From Pirellulaceae bacterium (GTDB lineage Bacteria > Planctomycetota > Planctomycetia > Pirellulales > Pirellulaceae), in assembly GCA_026004775.1 (NCBI GenBank), contig BPJU01000026.1, forward strand, positions 1 through 52,740: a stretch of DNA of 52,740 bases, in the 5' to 3' direction. The notes under the pieces were generated by a model. That model was not told the origin of the DNA and did no database searches. It was given only the letters and a program-made list of their open reading frames with translations. How positions within the stretch are numbered: position 1 is the first letter of the stretch; every line of letters begins with the position of its first letter. The translations under genes and the position numbers were made by a program. Below, piece by piece: positions 35,051 to 45,197 of this stretch.

Positions 35051-35298
35051 ATCGCGGTTCTTCGGTTGCGGGTGGGCCGATCGTAGCAGCTTTGACGCAT
35101 GTGGCGGTGCGTGTTTGGGATCTGGCGATGTGCCGCCGCCAGGTTGCCGCTGCGCGCTTCTATATTAGCGCAGAGAGCAGATAGCAGTGTCGGCTTTGGG
35201 GCTGCCCGATGCGTGCGATCCGCGTTTCCCCTTACCACCGGCTGTTTGTCACGGAAGCCGGCCAGCCGAATTGACCGAGGGGGAGGAGAGGAGTGGCG

Positions 35299-37197
35299 AT
35301 GTACAGTTCCGCGACGCCGATTGGGGGCTTTCAAGCGACGTTGGACGTGCTGGCTCGCACGCCGAACGTGCACGCTACCCGCCTGCTGATCGAGGCGCTG
35401 GACAGCAGCCCGGCGCATCGCGATGCGGTGGCCAGCGCTCTGTTAGAGCGCCGGGACGTGCAGGGGCATCTGGCGTTGGTGGCACGCTGGGATCAGATGG
35501 GTACCTATCTGGAGACACTCCTGTGCCGCGAATCGGAGAAGCTGGCCGATGCGGTAGCCACGGCATTGGCTTCGGACGAGGATGCGTTGTTCGAACGCGC
35601 GTGCCGTTTCGCCGCCGCCAGCCGCTCCTATTCGGTGCTGGCGGAACTGCTGCGGTGGGTGGAGCGTGAGGGCAGGCGGCAGGCCGTCGCGGCCCGTACC
35701 GTACTTGAGCTGGCCGAAGAGCTGTACGATGAACTGTCTGGCCCGAGAGACTATCGCGAGCGGCGCGATCCGCAGCGACTGCGGCTCCATTTTGTCAGCC
35801 ACCTGGAAAGGCACTTGTGGGGCAGGCCGGGCCAACTACCTGTCCAGGTAATCGAAGCTTTTCTGTTACTCGTCGCTCCCGAGAACGCCTCGTTACGGCG
35901 CATTCTGAGCGACCCGGAGCATCCGTTGCACGAGCGTTTTGTTGCCGTGCTGCGGGAAAGTTCCCGAGCGGGCGTGCTCCACTTGCTCGTAAAACTGATT
36001 GAGCTTCCCGCAGTGGAAGCGGTTCGCCGAGTGGTGGCCGAGCGACGCGACGTACCTTTCTTGCGAAGGCTGGCTCGGTCCTGTATGGCAGAGCGACCTC
36101 AGAGTCTGGAGAAGAACCTGCGGCGCACCCCCGCATTCGCGTGGCTGGCCGATCCGGCTCCGCTTCTGGCATTGGCCGGTCCCGAACAGGCTTCGCTGGT
36201 CTGGGCGGCCTCGCTATGCGAAGCTACCGAACAAGAAAAACTACAACTGTTCGAACGGTGCCTGGCCAGTGAGCAGTCCGTGGTGCGCGTAGCCGTGGTC
36301 CGATCGCTGGCCGACTTGACCAGTGCCCCCGCCGAACAGCTCTTGCTCAAGGCGCTGGACGATCCGGACGTGGCGGTCGTATGTGAAGCAATCGGCCAGT
36401 TGGCCAAGCGGCCGAGCGATAACCGATTGGAACACCTGATCAGCTTGTTGCAGCACCCCGAACCGAAAGTCCAGCAGGCAGCCCGGCAGGCTCTGGATGG
36501 ATGCGATCTGCAACAGTACCTGGGACCGTTGGATCAATTGCAGGAAGCACAGCGGCGGTCCGCTGCCAAACTCATACGCCTGGCGACGCCGGACCTGGTC
36601 GAGCAGTTGCGGGCCGAACTGCGGCAACCGAGCCGCATGCGCAAGATGGAAGCGCTGCACCGGGCCGAAGAATTGGAGCTGGTCGAACCGTTGCGCGACG
36701 TCATTGCCGAGTTGGCGAGTTCGACCGAAGAAAGCCTGGTTCGTGATGAAGCTCGTCGATTGCTCCGCGCCGCCAGCCTCAGCAGTTGCGCGGTGGTGCT
36801 GGCTCAGTGGAACTTCCGGTTACGCTCCTCGACCGACCTGCGGAGCGCTTTGATTCTGGTAGCGGTTATCGCAGCGGTGGCCCTTTTTGTCTATCTGGTT
36901 TCGTGGTTCGTGGCATGGCGCGAACGCTGGCGGCGCACCAGCCTGACCAGTCTGTATTACGAACTGTGCAAGGCTCACCGGTTGAGCGGCACCGAAAGGC
37001 GGCTGCTGGCCCACACGGCTCAATTGGCCGGTCTGGACACGCCTTGCCGACTGTTTCTGGATCATCCGGCCTGGGAACGCGCGCTGGCCCGCGTCCCTCA
37101 AGCCACTTGGCGCGATCGGCTGGTGCAGTTGCGCAATCGGCTGCTGGCTGACGAAGAGCAATCCCACGCTCTCCCACTGGAGGGCAGATCGGCCTAA
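35299..37197 (+). CDS. HEAT-repeat protein with one membrane segment
   Basis: A 632-residue protein. Residues 1-510 are a run of alpha-helical HEAT-like repeats (for example VVRVAVVRSLADLTSAPAEQLLLKALDDPDVAVVCEAIGQL). One membrane helix at about 517-542 (ALILVAVIAAVALFVYLVSW) separates these from a 90-residue basic tail. The start ATG 35299 lies behind GGAG; GTG 35293 also has a good site (GGGAGG) and cannot be excluded. It lies 248 bases after the phosphodiesterase, possibly in the same transcript. It overlaps the convergent coiled-coil gene by three bases at the stop. The function is unknown; scaffold-like. Confidence 0.85.
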   Translation: MYSSATPIGGFQATLDVLARTPNVHATRLLIEALDSSPAHRDAVASALLERRDVQGHLALVARWDQMGTYLETLLCRESEKLADAVATALASDEDALFERACRFAAASRSYSVLAELLRWVEREGRRQAVAARTVLELAEELYDELSGPRDYRERRDPQRLRLHFVSHLERHLWGRPGQLPVQVIEAFLLLVAPENASLRRILSDPEHPLHERFVAVLRESSRAGVLHLLVKLIELPAVEAVRRVVAERRDVPFLRRLARSCMAERPQSLEKNLRRTPAFAWLADPAPLLALAGPEQASLVWAASLCEATEQEKLQLFERCLASEQSVVRVAVVRSLADLTSAPAEQLLLKALDDPDVAVVCEAIGQLAKRPSDNRLEHLISLLQHPEPKVQQAARQALDGCDLQQYLGPLDQLQEAQRRSAAKLIRLATPDLVEQLRAELRQPSRMRKMEALHRAEELELVEPLRDVIAELASSTEESLVRDEARRLLRAASLSSCAVVLAQWNFRLRSSTDLRSALILVAVIAAVALFVYLVSWFVAWRERWRRTSLTSLYYELCKAHRLSGTERRLLAHTAQLAGLDTPCRLFLDHPAWERALARVPQATWRDRLVQLRNRLLADEEQSHALPLEGRSA

Positions 37198-38657
37198 TTG
37201 GCCGCCGTCCCGGACTGAAACCGAACCTTAGTCGGCAGCGTCGAACGCCAGCCTGTCAATAAGCGCCTACCGTTGGCACCGCGCGGCGGCGGTTGGCGAG
37301 GTTGGAAGGCGCCGGGCGCGGTGTCCGATCCCAATTTGACCGTCTGTACGCTCGGCTTCCAGCCGAATAGATTCAACAAGTCTTCCACGGAGAGCAGTTG
37401 CACGCCGATATCCTGGCAGCTCTCCCGCAATTGGCTGAAGTTCTTCAGCATTTCCGGCGTATCGCGCTCCGTAGGCTCCCGCCCCAGGACCAGGAAACGG
37501 ATGCCTACTTCGACCTTGCCAACCAACTCCCCCGTATCGGTCACTTCCGCATCGATCTGCCCGTTGTTGGCCAGAATCAAGTTGCGAATCAGCTCGCGGT
37601 CCGACACGCCGTCGCGATTGATGTCCATAAACCCGGCCAAGGCAAACCGCACCTTCGACCCGACCTGCCACGACGGGCTGTAAATGAAGTCGTTACGCAG
37701 GATCGGATTTCGAGCGCTGTCGTCCACGATGCGGGCTTCCGCCAAATGCTGATCCAATACCCGAGTCACCTCGATGCTCGCCTTCGGAGTCGCATGACGG
37801 ACGTTGGTCACATTCTGATCGAAAACTCCGAAAATCGTCTGGGGACGCAAGCCGTCAGCCAATCCCAAATTGATCCAAACATAACGCTCGATCTGATTGA
37901 CCGTTACAATCCGCCCATCCGGCCGTTCGAACGACTCCTTGCGCAAATTACTCAACTCTTCCCGTAACCGGGCGATACTGTTCTGCTGTTGTTCGATCCT
38001 GTTGAGCAGTTGCTTTTCACGTTCTTGGAAGTCGGCTTGGAGCTGGGCGACCTGCTGGGCCATGTCGTTGATCTTTTGGGCATCGGCCTGAGCCTGCTGG
38101 AGGTATTTCTGGCGGTCGGCATTGAATTTCTGCACTTCCTGAAGCAACGTCTGTTCGGCTTGCTGGCGAGCCGCTTCGGCCGCCTGTGCCCGTTGTGTAA
38201 GTTCGGCCACTTTCGTGTTCAGTTCTTGCAAGGTCTGCTTGATTCGGTTGTCAGCGTTGGCAAGAGCCTCGTTCTTCTGCTGAAGGGCGGCCACCAGGTT
38301 GGCGCATACGGTGTGGTAATTCTGTTGCTCGGCCGGCAGCCCCTCGCCGAACTGCGCCATGTCTTGCCGGAACTGGTCTTCGACTTTTTGCAGCTCCGGG
38401 GTCATCTGAAGGCCGGCTTGTTTCAGCGCGTCCAAGGATTGGTTACTGGCGCCGACCATGAACATCAAGAATTGGAGTTGGGAGGCGGCTTGTCGCTGGG
38501 CCTGTTCCGCCGCGTCGGCTCGTTTGCGCGCATCGTCAGCTCGCTTGGTTAACTCGTTGGCCGATCGCCATCCTAGAAATGTCGTCACCACCAGCACAAC
38601 GCACAGCATTCCCAGGACGATGACCGCCACCTGCATTTTTTGCGATTCGCGCGCCAT
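37194..38657 (-). CDS. Membrane-anchored coiled-coil protein of unknown function
   Basis: A 487-residue protein: a cytosolic N-terminus of about 8 residues, one membrane helix (MQVAVIVLGMLCVVLVVTTFLGW), a coiled coil from about residue 30 to 240 rich in Gln and Ala (AAEAARQQAEQTLLQEVQKF), then a beta-rich C-terminal domain (ERYVWINLGLADGLRPQTIFGVFD, SKVRFALAGFMDINRDGVSDRE). The coiled coil is likely outside or inside the membrane face opposite to its anchor. ATG 38657 lies 11 bases after AGGAG. It is probably controlled from the promoter with the palindrome at 38701-38718. I do not recognise the family. Confidence 0.85.
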   Translation of the reverse strand: MARESQKMQVAVIVLGMLCVVLVVTTFLGWRSANELTKRADDARKRADAAEQAQRQAASQLQFLMFMVGASNQSLDALKQAGLQMTPELQKVEDQFRQDMAQFGEGLPAEQQNYHTVCANLVAALQQKNEALANADNRIKQTLQELNTKVAELTQRAQAAEAARQQAEQTLLQEVQKFNADRQKYLQQAQADAQKINDMAQQVAQLQADFQEREKQLLNRIEQQQNSIARLREELSNLRKESFERPDGRIVTVNQIERYVWINLGLADGLRPQTIFGVFDQNVTNVRHATPKASIEVTRVLDQHLAEARIVDDSARNPILRNDFIYSPSWQVGSKVRFALAGFMDINRDGVSDRELIRNLILANNGQIDAEVTDTGELVGKVEVGIRFLVLGREPTERDTPEMLKNFSQLRESCQDIGVQLLSVEDLLNLFGWKPSVQTVKLGSDTAPGAFQPRQPPPRGANGRRLLTGWRSTLPTKVRFQSGTAAN

Positions 38658-38700
38658 GACCGCCGTTTCTCCTGCCGCTTCGTCCAACGACTAGTTCGGA

Positions 38701-38742
38701 AGACTCAAGTTTGAGTCTAACTACGCCCGGCCTCTGCGTCAA
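38701..38742 (-). promoter_or_regulatory. Promoter with palindromic operator for the coiled-coil gene
   Basis: On the minus strand TTGACG (38737-38742), 17-base spacer and TAGACT (38714-38719). A perfect palindrome AGACTCAA-GT-TTGAGTCT (38701-38718) overlaps the -10. A dimeric regulator binding there would block polymerase. It lies 43 bases before the ATG. Confidence 0.5.
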
Positions 38743-39130
38743 CGAAAAGCCTGCGTCCAGGCGGTAGCTCATCAGGTGCCGGACCACCGGATCGACAAAA
38801 ACGAACCGACCGGCACGAGGAGGATACCCAAAAAGGCGAATTCCTGGCATCCACTATTATGGTGTAACGAGTCTCTGAAAAAAGAAGTATTTCGCGAAAA
38901 TCCGCCCCATTTTGGGATGTGGCCACGTTTGTGGGCGAATCACGAAGGGCAGCATCCGGCGGGCATAAACCTTGGCGGACAACTTGTGGGTTAGTGGGTT
39001 ATGAGTCGGGCGTCCGGAGCGTAAGCTGCTTGGTTGCATGGGAGATTGGCCGTGGCACCTGAGGGACAATATTTCCGCTGGTGGCCGCCGCCGGCCAAGT
39101 GGGCGGCCGAATGTGCAGCTTCGAAACGCA
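38743..39130. other. Intergenic region
   Basis: About 390 bases upstream of the coiled-coil gene's promoter and downstream of the membrane-protein gene. I see no supported gene, hairpin terminator or repeat. Confidence 0.5.
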
Positions 39131-39577
39131 TCACGAGCGCACGCGGGTCGACGTTATTATTCCTTGCAGATCCTCAGCCCAATATGCCAACTGCCAGGCG
39201 ACAGGGCCGAGGAACACACCGAGGCTTCCCACCCGAATCCCGTCGCCCAGGGCTCCCAGGATGTAACCGGCGGTTCCGCCGCACACGGGTCCAAGAGTCC
39301 CGCCGAGCAGAATGGCCGGCACCAAACCCCATAACGGCGCTGTGGAGGCTCGGACGGGTGCCGAGCGGACAGCCGTGGCATGCCAACTTAGACTGAATGA
39401 CGCTATCAGCATGGAAGCGGCACCCACCACCGCGCCGCATGCCAGGCGGTTTGCCACCGGTTCTTGGCTGGCTGCCAGAAAATAAACCATCCCACACACA
39501 GCCGCAAACCCGGTGGGAGCCAGCGTCCCCAGGGCCATACCCAGCACCGCTGCGGATTCATTTGACGTGTGGGCCAT
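39131..39577 (-). CDS. Small integral membrane protein of unknown function
   Basis: A 148-residue Gly/Ala-rich protein with about four membrane segments (AAVLGMALGTLAPTGFAAVC, GAVVGAASMLIASFSL, PAILLGGTLGPVCGGTAGYI, SLGVFLGPVAWQLAYW). ATG 39577 follows GGGAGG eight bases upstream, a strong site that decides this start; the longer frame has no conserved sequence. It is divergent from polA. No family recognised. Confidence 0.68.
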   Translation of the reverse strand: MAHTSNESAAVLGMALGTLAPTGFAAVCGMVYFLAASQEPVANRLACGAVVGAASMLIASFSLSWHATAVRSAPVRASTAPLWGLVPAILLGGTLGPVCGGTAGYILGALGDGIRVGSLGVFLGPVAWQLAYWAEDLQGIITSTRVRS

Positions 39578-39770
39578 AACCGGAACCTCCCGTGGGAATT
39601 TACGGGGTGACTGCCGGCCGTGGTCGGCACCGCCGGTTGCATCCCGGCGAGACGTTTCCGCACAAGAGCATTCTACGGTACTATGATCGGTTGTAGCCGA
39701 AGAGCGAGTGGCCGGCAAGTCGCGGCCGGGCTCTGTTTTCCCATGGTTTTCCGAAAGTAGGGACGAGTGA

Positions 39771-42572
39771 ATGCCGACCGGGCACGAGCAAAAACTGTTG
39801 TGGCTTCCTGATCGGCTGCCAAGTCAGCCGCCGATCGAGCAACAAGCCGGAGACGTTTCGCCATCGCAGCGCCTGCCTGGCGGTGCGGTGGTTTGGGCAC
39901 TGGACGGCCATACGCTTATCTATCAAGCCTATCACGCCATGCCGGCGATGACCGGTCCGGCCGGCCAGCCGGTCGGCGCCATCTTTGGCTTTTGTCGCGA
40001 CCTGCTGGATCTTATCCAGAAACACCATCCGGAGTATCTGGTCTGTGTTTTGGACTATTCGGACGTCACTTTCCGTAACGACATTCTCCCGTCGTACAAG
40101 ATGCATCGCCCGCCGATGCCGGAGAATCTGCGTAGCCAATTGGAAGGGATCGACCGCCTCTTGGAGGCCATGGGGATCGTCAAGTTGTGCGTGCCGAACT
40201 ACGAAGCCGACGACATTCTGGCTACGGTAGCCAGGCAGGTTATCGAGGCGGGCGGCCAATGCGTGCTGGTTACCAGCGACAAGGATTGCTGGCAGTTGGT
40301 TCGCCCAGGAGTACGCTTGTACCGCATCCGAACGGGTGAGCTGCTGGACGCCGAAGACCTCCGCAGGCTGTGGGGAATTACTCCCGAACAGGTTGTCGAC
40401 TTTCAGGCGTTGGTCGGTGACTCTACCGACGGTATTCCCGGCGTACCGAAGGTGGGCCAAAAGACGGCGTCCGAATGGCTGAAGCGTTACGGCACCCTGG
40501 AAAATCTCTATGCCCATGTGGACGAACTGAAACCGAACCGGCAGCGGGAAAGTCTGATCCAGCATCGGGAACAGGCTTTCTTGAGCCGGCAACTGGCCCG
40601 CTTGGACGATCATGTGCCCATACAGCTTGATTGGGAGGCCATTCGGCTGGGGAGATACCGATTCGATCAGATCGAACAGTTCTGCCGCGAATTCGGCTTC
40701 CGGCAGTTTGCGGAGCGGTTTGAGCAGTTGCGGGGTAAAGCGGCTCGCCCTGCGCAGCAGGATGCGATCGGGGTGGAAGTAGTGACCACCCCCGAACAAC
40801 TCGACCGGCTGGTGGAACGCATTGCTTCGTGCCGGTGCGTCAGCATCGATCTGGAGACGACGTCGCTTCACCCGAGGCAGGCTCGCATCGTGGGTATCGC
40901 GGTGGCTACGGGCCCGCAGGCCGGTTACTACCTGCCGATTCGTGCCCCGCACGGTTCGGCCGTCCTGGAGGAGGCTTTGGTACTTGAGCGGTTACGGCCC
41001 GTACTGGAAGACCCCGGCATTGCGAAAGTCGGGCAAAACATCAAATACGACGCCATTGTTCTGCGATCTGCTGGTATTCAGCCCCGCGGCTGGCAGTTCG
41101 ACACGATGGTGGCTGATTATCTACTGGAGCCCGGGCAGCGCAACCACAGCCTGGACGATCTGGCTCGGCGCTACCTGAATCACAAGACGATCCGCATCGA
41201 GACTCTTATTGGCCGCGGAGCCAAACAGATTGGCATGGACGAAGTGGCTGTGGCCGACGTGGCTCGGTATGCCGTGGAAGATGTCGTATTGCCGCTGCGG
41301 CTGAAACCCCTGCTGGAAGAACGACTGAAGAACGCACAGCTCCAGGCATTGTTCCAGGATCTGGAGATGCCGCTGGTGGAGGTGTTGGTGGAGATGGAGT
41401 TCCGCGGCATTCGTGTGGATGTGGAGCGGTTGCATCGCCTGTCGGCGCAATTGGCCGAGCGGCTCGCGGCGCTGGAACGGGAAATCCATCAGTTGGCGGG
41501 CGAGACGTTCAATGTCGATTCGCCCCGGCAATTGGCCGACGTGCTTTTTACTCGATTGAAATTGCCCGTGCACAAGCGGACGCGCAGCAGCGGTCCGAGC
41601 ACGGACGTGGAGGTGCTGGAAAGTCTGGCACCGTTGCATCCGCTGCCGGCCAAGGTGCTGGAATATCGGCAACTAGCCAAGCTCAAAGGCACCTACGTCG
41701 ACGCTCTGCCGGCCTTGGTCCACCCTGCCACAGGTCGCATCCATACGTCCTTCAAACAAGACGTGGCGGCTACGGGCCGACTGAGTTCGCAAGAGCCGAA
41801 CCTCCAGAACATTCCGGTACGTACGGTCGAGGGGCGCGAGATCCGCGAAGCATTCGTCCCGGAAGAGGGTTGGTTGTTACTGAGTGCCGATTACTCGCAG
41901 ATCGAATTGCGGTTATTGGCCCATTTCTGCGAGGACCCGGCTTTGCTGGAGGCTTTTGCACGGGACGAAGATATTCATACTCGCGTGGCGGCGGAGGTGT
42001 TTGGGGTGGCTCCCGACCAGGTGACATCCGAACAACGCCGGCGTGCCAAGGCGGTGAATTTCGGCATTATTTATGGCCAGACACCTTTCGGTTTGGCCAG
42101 GAGTTTGGGGATTTCCAAAGAAGACGCGGCCGCCTTTATCGATGCCTATTTTGCACGTTATCCGCGAGTTCTTCAGTTTATCGATAAGACGCTCGACCAA
42201 TGCCGCACCCGAGGCTACGTAAGTACGATCCTGGGCCGTCGCCGGCAGGTTCAGGGAATCCGCAGCCCCGGCCGTCGCTCGGACGGCTCGCGAACGCTCC
42301 CGGAAAGGATCGCTGTCAACACGGTCATCCAGGGTTCTGCCGCCGACCTTATCAAACTGGCGATGGTGCGCATCCACCGCCGTTTGAAACAAGAAGGTTG
42401 GGCTGCCGCCATGCTGCTTCAAATCCATGACGAACTGGTCTTTGAAGTACCTCCCGAGGAACACTCGCGGCTGGCGGCGATGGTCGCCGACGAAATGACC
42501 CATGTCCTGCCGCTTTCCGTCCCGTTGAAGGTCGATGTGCATAGTGGCAAGAATTGGGCCGAGTGCCAGTAA
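39771..42572 (+). CDS. polA: DNA polymerase I
   Basis: A 933-residue PolA with all three domains. The 5'-3' exonuclease spans residues about 40-310 (WALDGHTLIYQAYHAM, VTSDKDCWQLV, FQALVGDSTDGIPGVPKVG). The 3'-5' proofreading domain spans about 335-510 and keeps its acidic residues (SIDLETTSL, GQNIKYDAIVL, YAVEDVVLPLRL), so it should be active. The polymerase domain has LLSADYSQIELRLLAHF, RRAKAVNFGIIYGQTPFGL and LQIHDELVFEVP. An extra 40-residue N-terminal stretch precedes the conserved region, so the true start could lie further in. The gene is in line with coaE and rho downstream. Confidence 0.97.
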   Translation: MPTGHEQKLLWLPDRLPSQPPIEQQAGDVSPSQRLPGGAVVWALDGHTLIYQAYHAMPAMTGPAGQPVGAIFGFCRDLLDLIQKHHPEYLVCVLDYSDVTFRNDILPSYKMHRPPMPENLRSQLEGIDRLLEAMGIVKLCVPNYEADDILATVARQVIEAGGQCVLVTSDKDCWQLVRPGVRLYRIRTGELLDAEDLRRLWGITPEQVVDFQALVGDSTDGIPGVPKVGQKTASEWLKRYGTLENLYAHVDELKPNRQRESLIQHREQAFLSRQLARLDDHVPIQLDWEAIRLGRYRFDQIEQFCREFGFRQFAERFEQLRGKAARPAQQDAIGVEVVTTPEQLDRLVERIASCRCVSIDLETTSLHPRQARIVGIAVATGPQAGYYLPIRAPHGSAVLEEALVLERLRPVLEDPGIAKVGQNIKYDAIVLRSAGIQPRGWQFDTMVADYLLEPGQRNHSLDDLARRYLNHKTIRIETLIGRGAKQIGMDEVAVADVARYAVEDVVLPLRLKPLLEERLKNAQLQALFQDLEMPLVEVLVEMEFRGIRVDVERLHRLSAQLAERLAALEREIHQLAGETFNVDSPRQLADVLFTRLKLPVHKRTRSSGPSTDVEVLESLAPLHPLPAKVLEYRQLAKLKGTYVDALPALVHPATGRIHTSFKQDVAATGRLSSQEPNLQNIPVRTVEGREIREAFVPEEGWLLLSADYSQIELRLLAHFCEDPALLEAFARDEDIHTRVAAEVFGVAPDQVTSEQRRRAKAVNFGIIYGQTPFGLARSLGISKEDAAAFIDAYFARYPRVLQFIDKTLDQCRTRGYVSTILGRRRQVQGIRSPGRRSDGSRTLPERIAVNTVIQGSAADLIKLAMVRIHRRLKQEGWAAAMLLQIHDELVFEVPPEEHSRLAAMVADEMTHVLPLSVPLKVDVHSGKNWAECQ

Positions 42573-42665
42573 TCCGCCAGGCCCGCGTGCCGTTACGGTT
42601 CGGTTCCGCACCTGCCTGCCCAGGCGATCCGCACGTCGCATCGCGGAACGATAATAGATCCGACC

Positions 42666-43346
42666 ATGAAACGCTTTCCGCATCTGGATATCGTCGGAGT
42701 GATCGGGGGGATCGGCAGCGGCAAATCTGAAGTGGCTCGCCGCCTGGCCGGGCACGGCGGCCATCTGATCGAAGCGGACAAGATCGGACATCAGGTGTTG
42801 GAAGAACCGGAGGTACGGCAAAGGCTTTACCAGCGATGGGGTGAGGCGGTGCTGGACCAGGCCGGACGGATCGATCGCCGCAAGGTGGCGGCTCGCGTGT
42901 TCGGGGAGACTCCGCAGGCTGCCGAGGAGTTGCGGTTCTTGGAGTCGGTGGTCCACCCCCGGATCGGCGCTCGGATGTGCGAACTGTTGGAACAAATCGA
43001 AACGGTGGCCCGGCAGACCGGCCGGCAACTGGTGGTGGTCGATGCGGCCGTGCTATTGGAAACGGGTTGGGCGGAGTGGTGTGATGCGTTGGTGTTCGTC
43101 GATGCGCCGCAGGAGCTCCGGCAGCAGCGGGCAACGGCCCGGGGCTGGTCGGCCACCGAATGGCGGCAGCGGGAAGCGAGGCAATGGCCGCTCGACAAGA
43201 AACGCCGGTATGCCACGGCTGTGATCCAGAATGATGCTTCGCTGGAGGAGCTGCGCCGCCGTGTCGATTCCTGGTGGGAAAGCTGGAAGGGGAGCCGAAC
43301 GTCGCTGCCGGCCGCTGGCCAGCAGGGAGGCGATCCACAAAGCTGA
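42666..43346 (+). CDS. coaE: Dephospho-CoA kinase
   Basis: A 226-residue CoaE, which catalyses the last step of coenzyme A synthesis. The P-loop is GGIGSGKSEVARRL, followed by LIEADKIGHQVLEE and PLVVVDAAVLLE-type (LVVVDAAVLLETGW) core strands. The lid and C-terminal helices are shifted as usual. It follows polA, a frequent neighbour in bacteria. No clear Shine-Dalgarno site precedes ATG 42666. Confidence 0.93.
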   Translation: MKRFPHLDIVGVIGGIGSGKSEVARRLAGHGGHLIEADKIGHQVLEEPEVRQRLYQRWGEAVLDQAGRIDRRKVAARVFGETPQAAEELRFLESVVHPRIGARMCELLEQIETVARQTGRQLVVVDAAVLLETGWAEWCDALVFVDAPQELRQQRATARGWSATEWRQREARQWPLDKKRRYATAVIQNDASLEELRRRVDSWWESWKGSRTSLPAAGQQGGDPQS

Positions 43347-43656
43347 GTTGTGCGAAGCTGTAGCTGGCCGGATGCCTCGACTTGGCCGGCTGCTGGAGAA
43401 CGGTGGGCGGCGAATCCGCATCGCGTCCCTCTGGACAACCCTGCGCCGATGGGTAGAATACAGCAGTAGAGCTGGTCTTTTCAGACCTGCGTACTTTCCT
43501 GCCTGGATTCGAGCACTGGGACAGGAATGGAGCTAGGTGCCTGGTGCTGTTTTGTGTCTCGGTTTTTTGGAACCACAAGGTAGATACACCCGCCGACTTG
43601 CGTATGGAGCAAGTCCTTGATGACTTGTCGTCTGTTGGGATAAGGAGCTTTTCCCT
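43347..43656. other. Leader region upstream of rho
   Basis: A 310-base gap between coaE and rho with no supported gene. It has a candidate promoter (43432-43459) and a short hairpin GGTCT-TTTC-AGACC (43474-43487) just after it, plus TTCCTG...CAGGAA arms at about 43496-43527. rho leaders in other bacteria are often autoregulated, but no specific attenuator is visible here. Confidence 0.45.
43432..43459 (+). promoter_or_regulatory. Candidate rho promoter
   Basis: TGGACA (43432-43437), 16-base spacer, TAGAAT (43454-43459). It is about 200 bases upstream of the rho ATG, leaving a long leader. Confidence 0.4.
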
Positions 43657-45174
43657 ATGGCTCAATACCGAAACTTGCGATCACGCGAAACACGTCTGCG
43701 CCCGCAAACAGCGGAAACTGCGGAAAAAGAACAACATTTAGAGTCGCAGGGCAATGGGCGGCCCGAAGCGGCGGCATCCACCGGGCCCAGTTGGGCAGAT
43801 CGGGATGACGAGCCGTTGTCGCTGGCCGAAGAGATTGCCGACGAGATGAATCGTACCGGCCGGGTGGAATTCGAAGAGCCGCAAATCCAGGAAGAGGCGC
43901 TCAAGCAGACCGGCCTGAAGCTGGCTGATTTACAAAAGATGAGCATGGCCGAACTCCTGGAGGAGGCTCGCAAGGATAATCTGAACACCACGGCCGGCAT
44001 GCGCAAGCAGGAATTGATATTCGAGATCCTCAAGCATCGGCTGAAAGTCAGCGGCCTGATGTATGGCGAGGGGACGCTGGAAATCCTGCCCGACGGCTTC
44101 GGCTTCTTGCGCAGCCCGGATCACCACTATCTGTCGTGCCCGGACGATATCTATGTATCGCCCAGCCAGATCCGGCGGTTTGCCTTGCAGACAGGCATGG
44201 TTGTGTCGGGACAGATCCGGCCGCCCAAAGAGAACGAGCGCTATTTTGCGCTGCTGCGGGTGGAGGCGATCAATTATGAAGATCCGGAGAAGGCGTCGCG
44301 GATCATTCCGTTCGACAGCCTCACGCCCCTGCACCCCAATCAGCGCATCCTGATGGAGTATGACCCTCAGGATATTTCCACTCGGGTCGTGGACCTGATC
44401 GCTCCGATCGGCTTCGGTCAGCGCGGACTGATTGTCAGCCCGCCGCGTGCCGGCAAGACGATTCTGCTTCAGAAAATGGCCCGCGCCGTGTTGCACAATT
44501 ACCCGGATGTCTATGTGATCATGCTTCTGATCGACGAGCGTCCGGAGGAAGTGACGGACATGGAGCGGGAGGTGAAGGGCAAGCGGTGCGAGGTGATCAG
44601 TTCGACGTTCGACGAGCCGGCGTCGCGGCACGTGCAGGTGTCGCAAATGGTGATCGAAAAAGCCAAGCGGCTCGTCGAATACGGCTGGGATGTGATTATC
44701 TTCCTGGATTCGATCACGCGTCTGGCTCGAGCCTGGAATACCGAATGCCAGCAGTCCGGGAAGACGCTCAGCGGCGGCCTGGATGCCAACGCCTTGCAGC
44801 AGCCGAAACGCTTCTTCGGTTCGGCGCGAAAGGTGGAAGAAGGTGGCTCGCTGACGATCATCGCTACGGCTCTGGTCGATACCGGAAGCCGGATGGACGA
44901 AGTGATATTCGAGGAGTTCAAAGGCACCGGAAACTCGGAAATCGTGCTGGATCGGCGGCTGGTCGACAAACGTATCTGGCCGGCGATCGACATCAACCGC
45001 AGTGGTACGCGGCGCGAAGAGATCTTGATGGATCCGGAGGAGCATCGCAGGGTGTGCGTGCTGCGACGGGTGCTCAATGAACTGAGCCCCTGGGAGGCGA
45101 TGGAGATGCTGGTGGCTCGCCTGCAAAAGACCCGCACGAATGCCGAGTTCCTCATGAGCATGAACGTCCGGTAA
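43657..45174 (+). CDS. rho: Transcription termination factor Rho
   Basis: A 505-residue Rho, the hexameric RNA-DNA helicase that ends transcription. An extra acidic N-terminal region of about 95 residues precedes the Rho_N domain ([21 protein letters not shown]). The cold-shock RNA-binding domain follows ([18 protein letters not shown]), then the ATPase with P-loop [28 protein letters not shown] and the Q-loop region [27 protein letters not shown] lies nine bases before ATG 43657. Confidence 0.97.
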   Translation: MAQYRNLRSRETRLRPQTAETAEKEQHLESQGNGRPEAAASTGPSWADRDDEPLSLAEEIADEMNRTGRVEFEEPQIQEEALKQTGLKLADLQKMSMAELLEEARKDNLNTTAGMRKQELIFEILKHRLKVSGLMYGEGTLEILPDGFGFLRSPDHHYLSCPDDIYVSPSQIRRFALQTGMVVSGQIRPPKENERYFALLRVEAINYEDPEKASRIIPFDSLTPLHPNQRILMEYDPQDISTRVVDLIAPIGFGQRGLIVSPPRAGKTILLQKMARAVLHNYPDVYVIMLLIDERPEEVTDMEREVKGKRCEVISSTFDEPASRHVQVSQMVIEKAKRLVEYGWDVIIFLDSITRLARAWNTECQQSGKTLSGGLDANALQQPKRFFGSARKVEEGGSLTIIATALVDTGSRMDEVIFEEFKGTGNSEIVLDRRLVDKRIWPAIDINRSGTRREEILMDPEEHRRVCVLRRVLNELSPWEAMEMLVARLQKTRTNAEFLMSMNVR

Positions 45175-45197
45175 GCACTCTCGGCGCATGGCTCGCT

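Noticed and set aside
39681-40952. 423-residue minus-strand open frame
   Set aside because: Antisense to polA.
42352-43665. 437-residue minus-strand open frame
   Set aside because: Antisense to the end of polA and to coaE; Pro/Arg/Ser-rich shadow.
43930-45189. 419-residue minus-strand open frame
   Set aside because: Antisense to rho.
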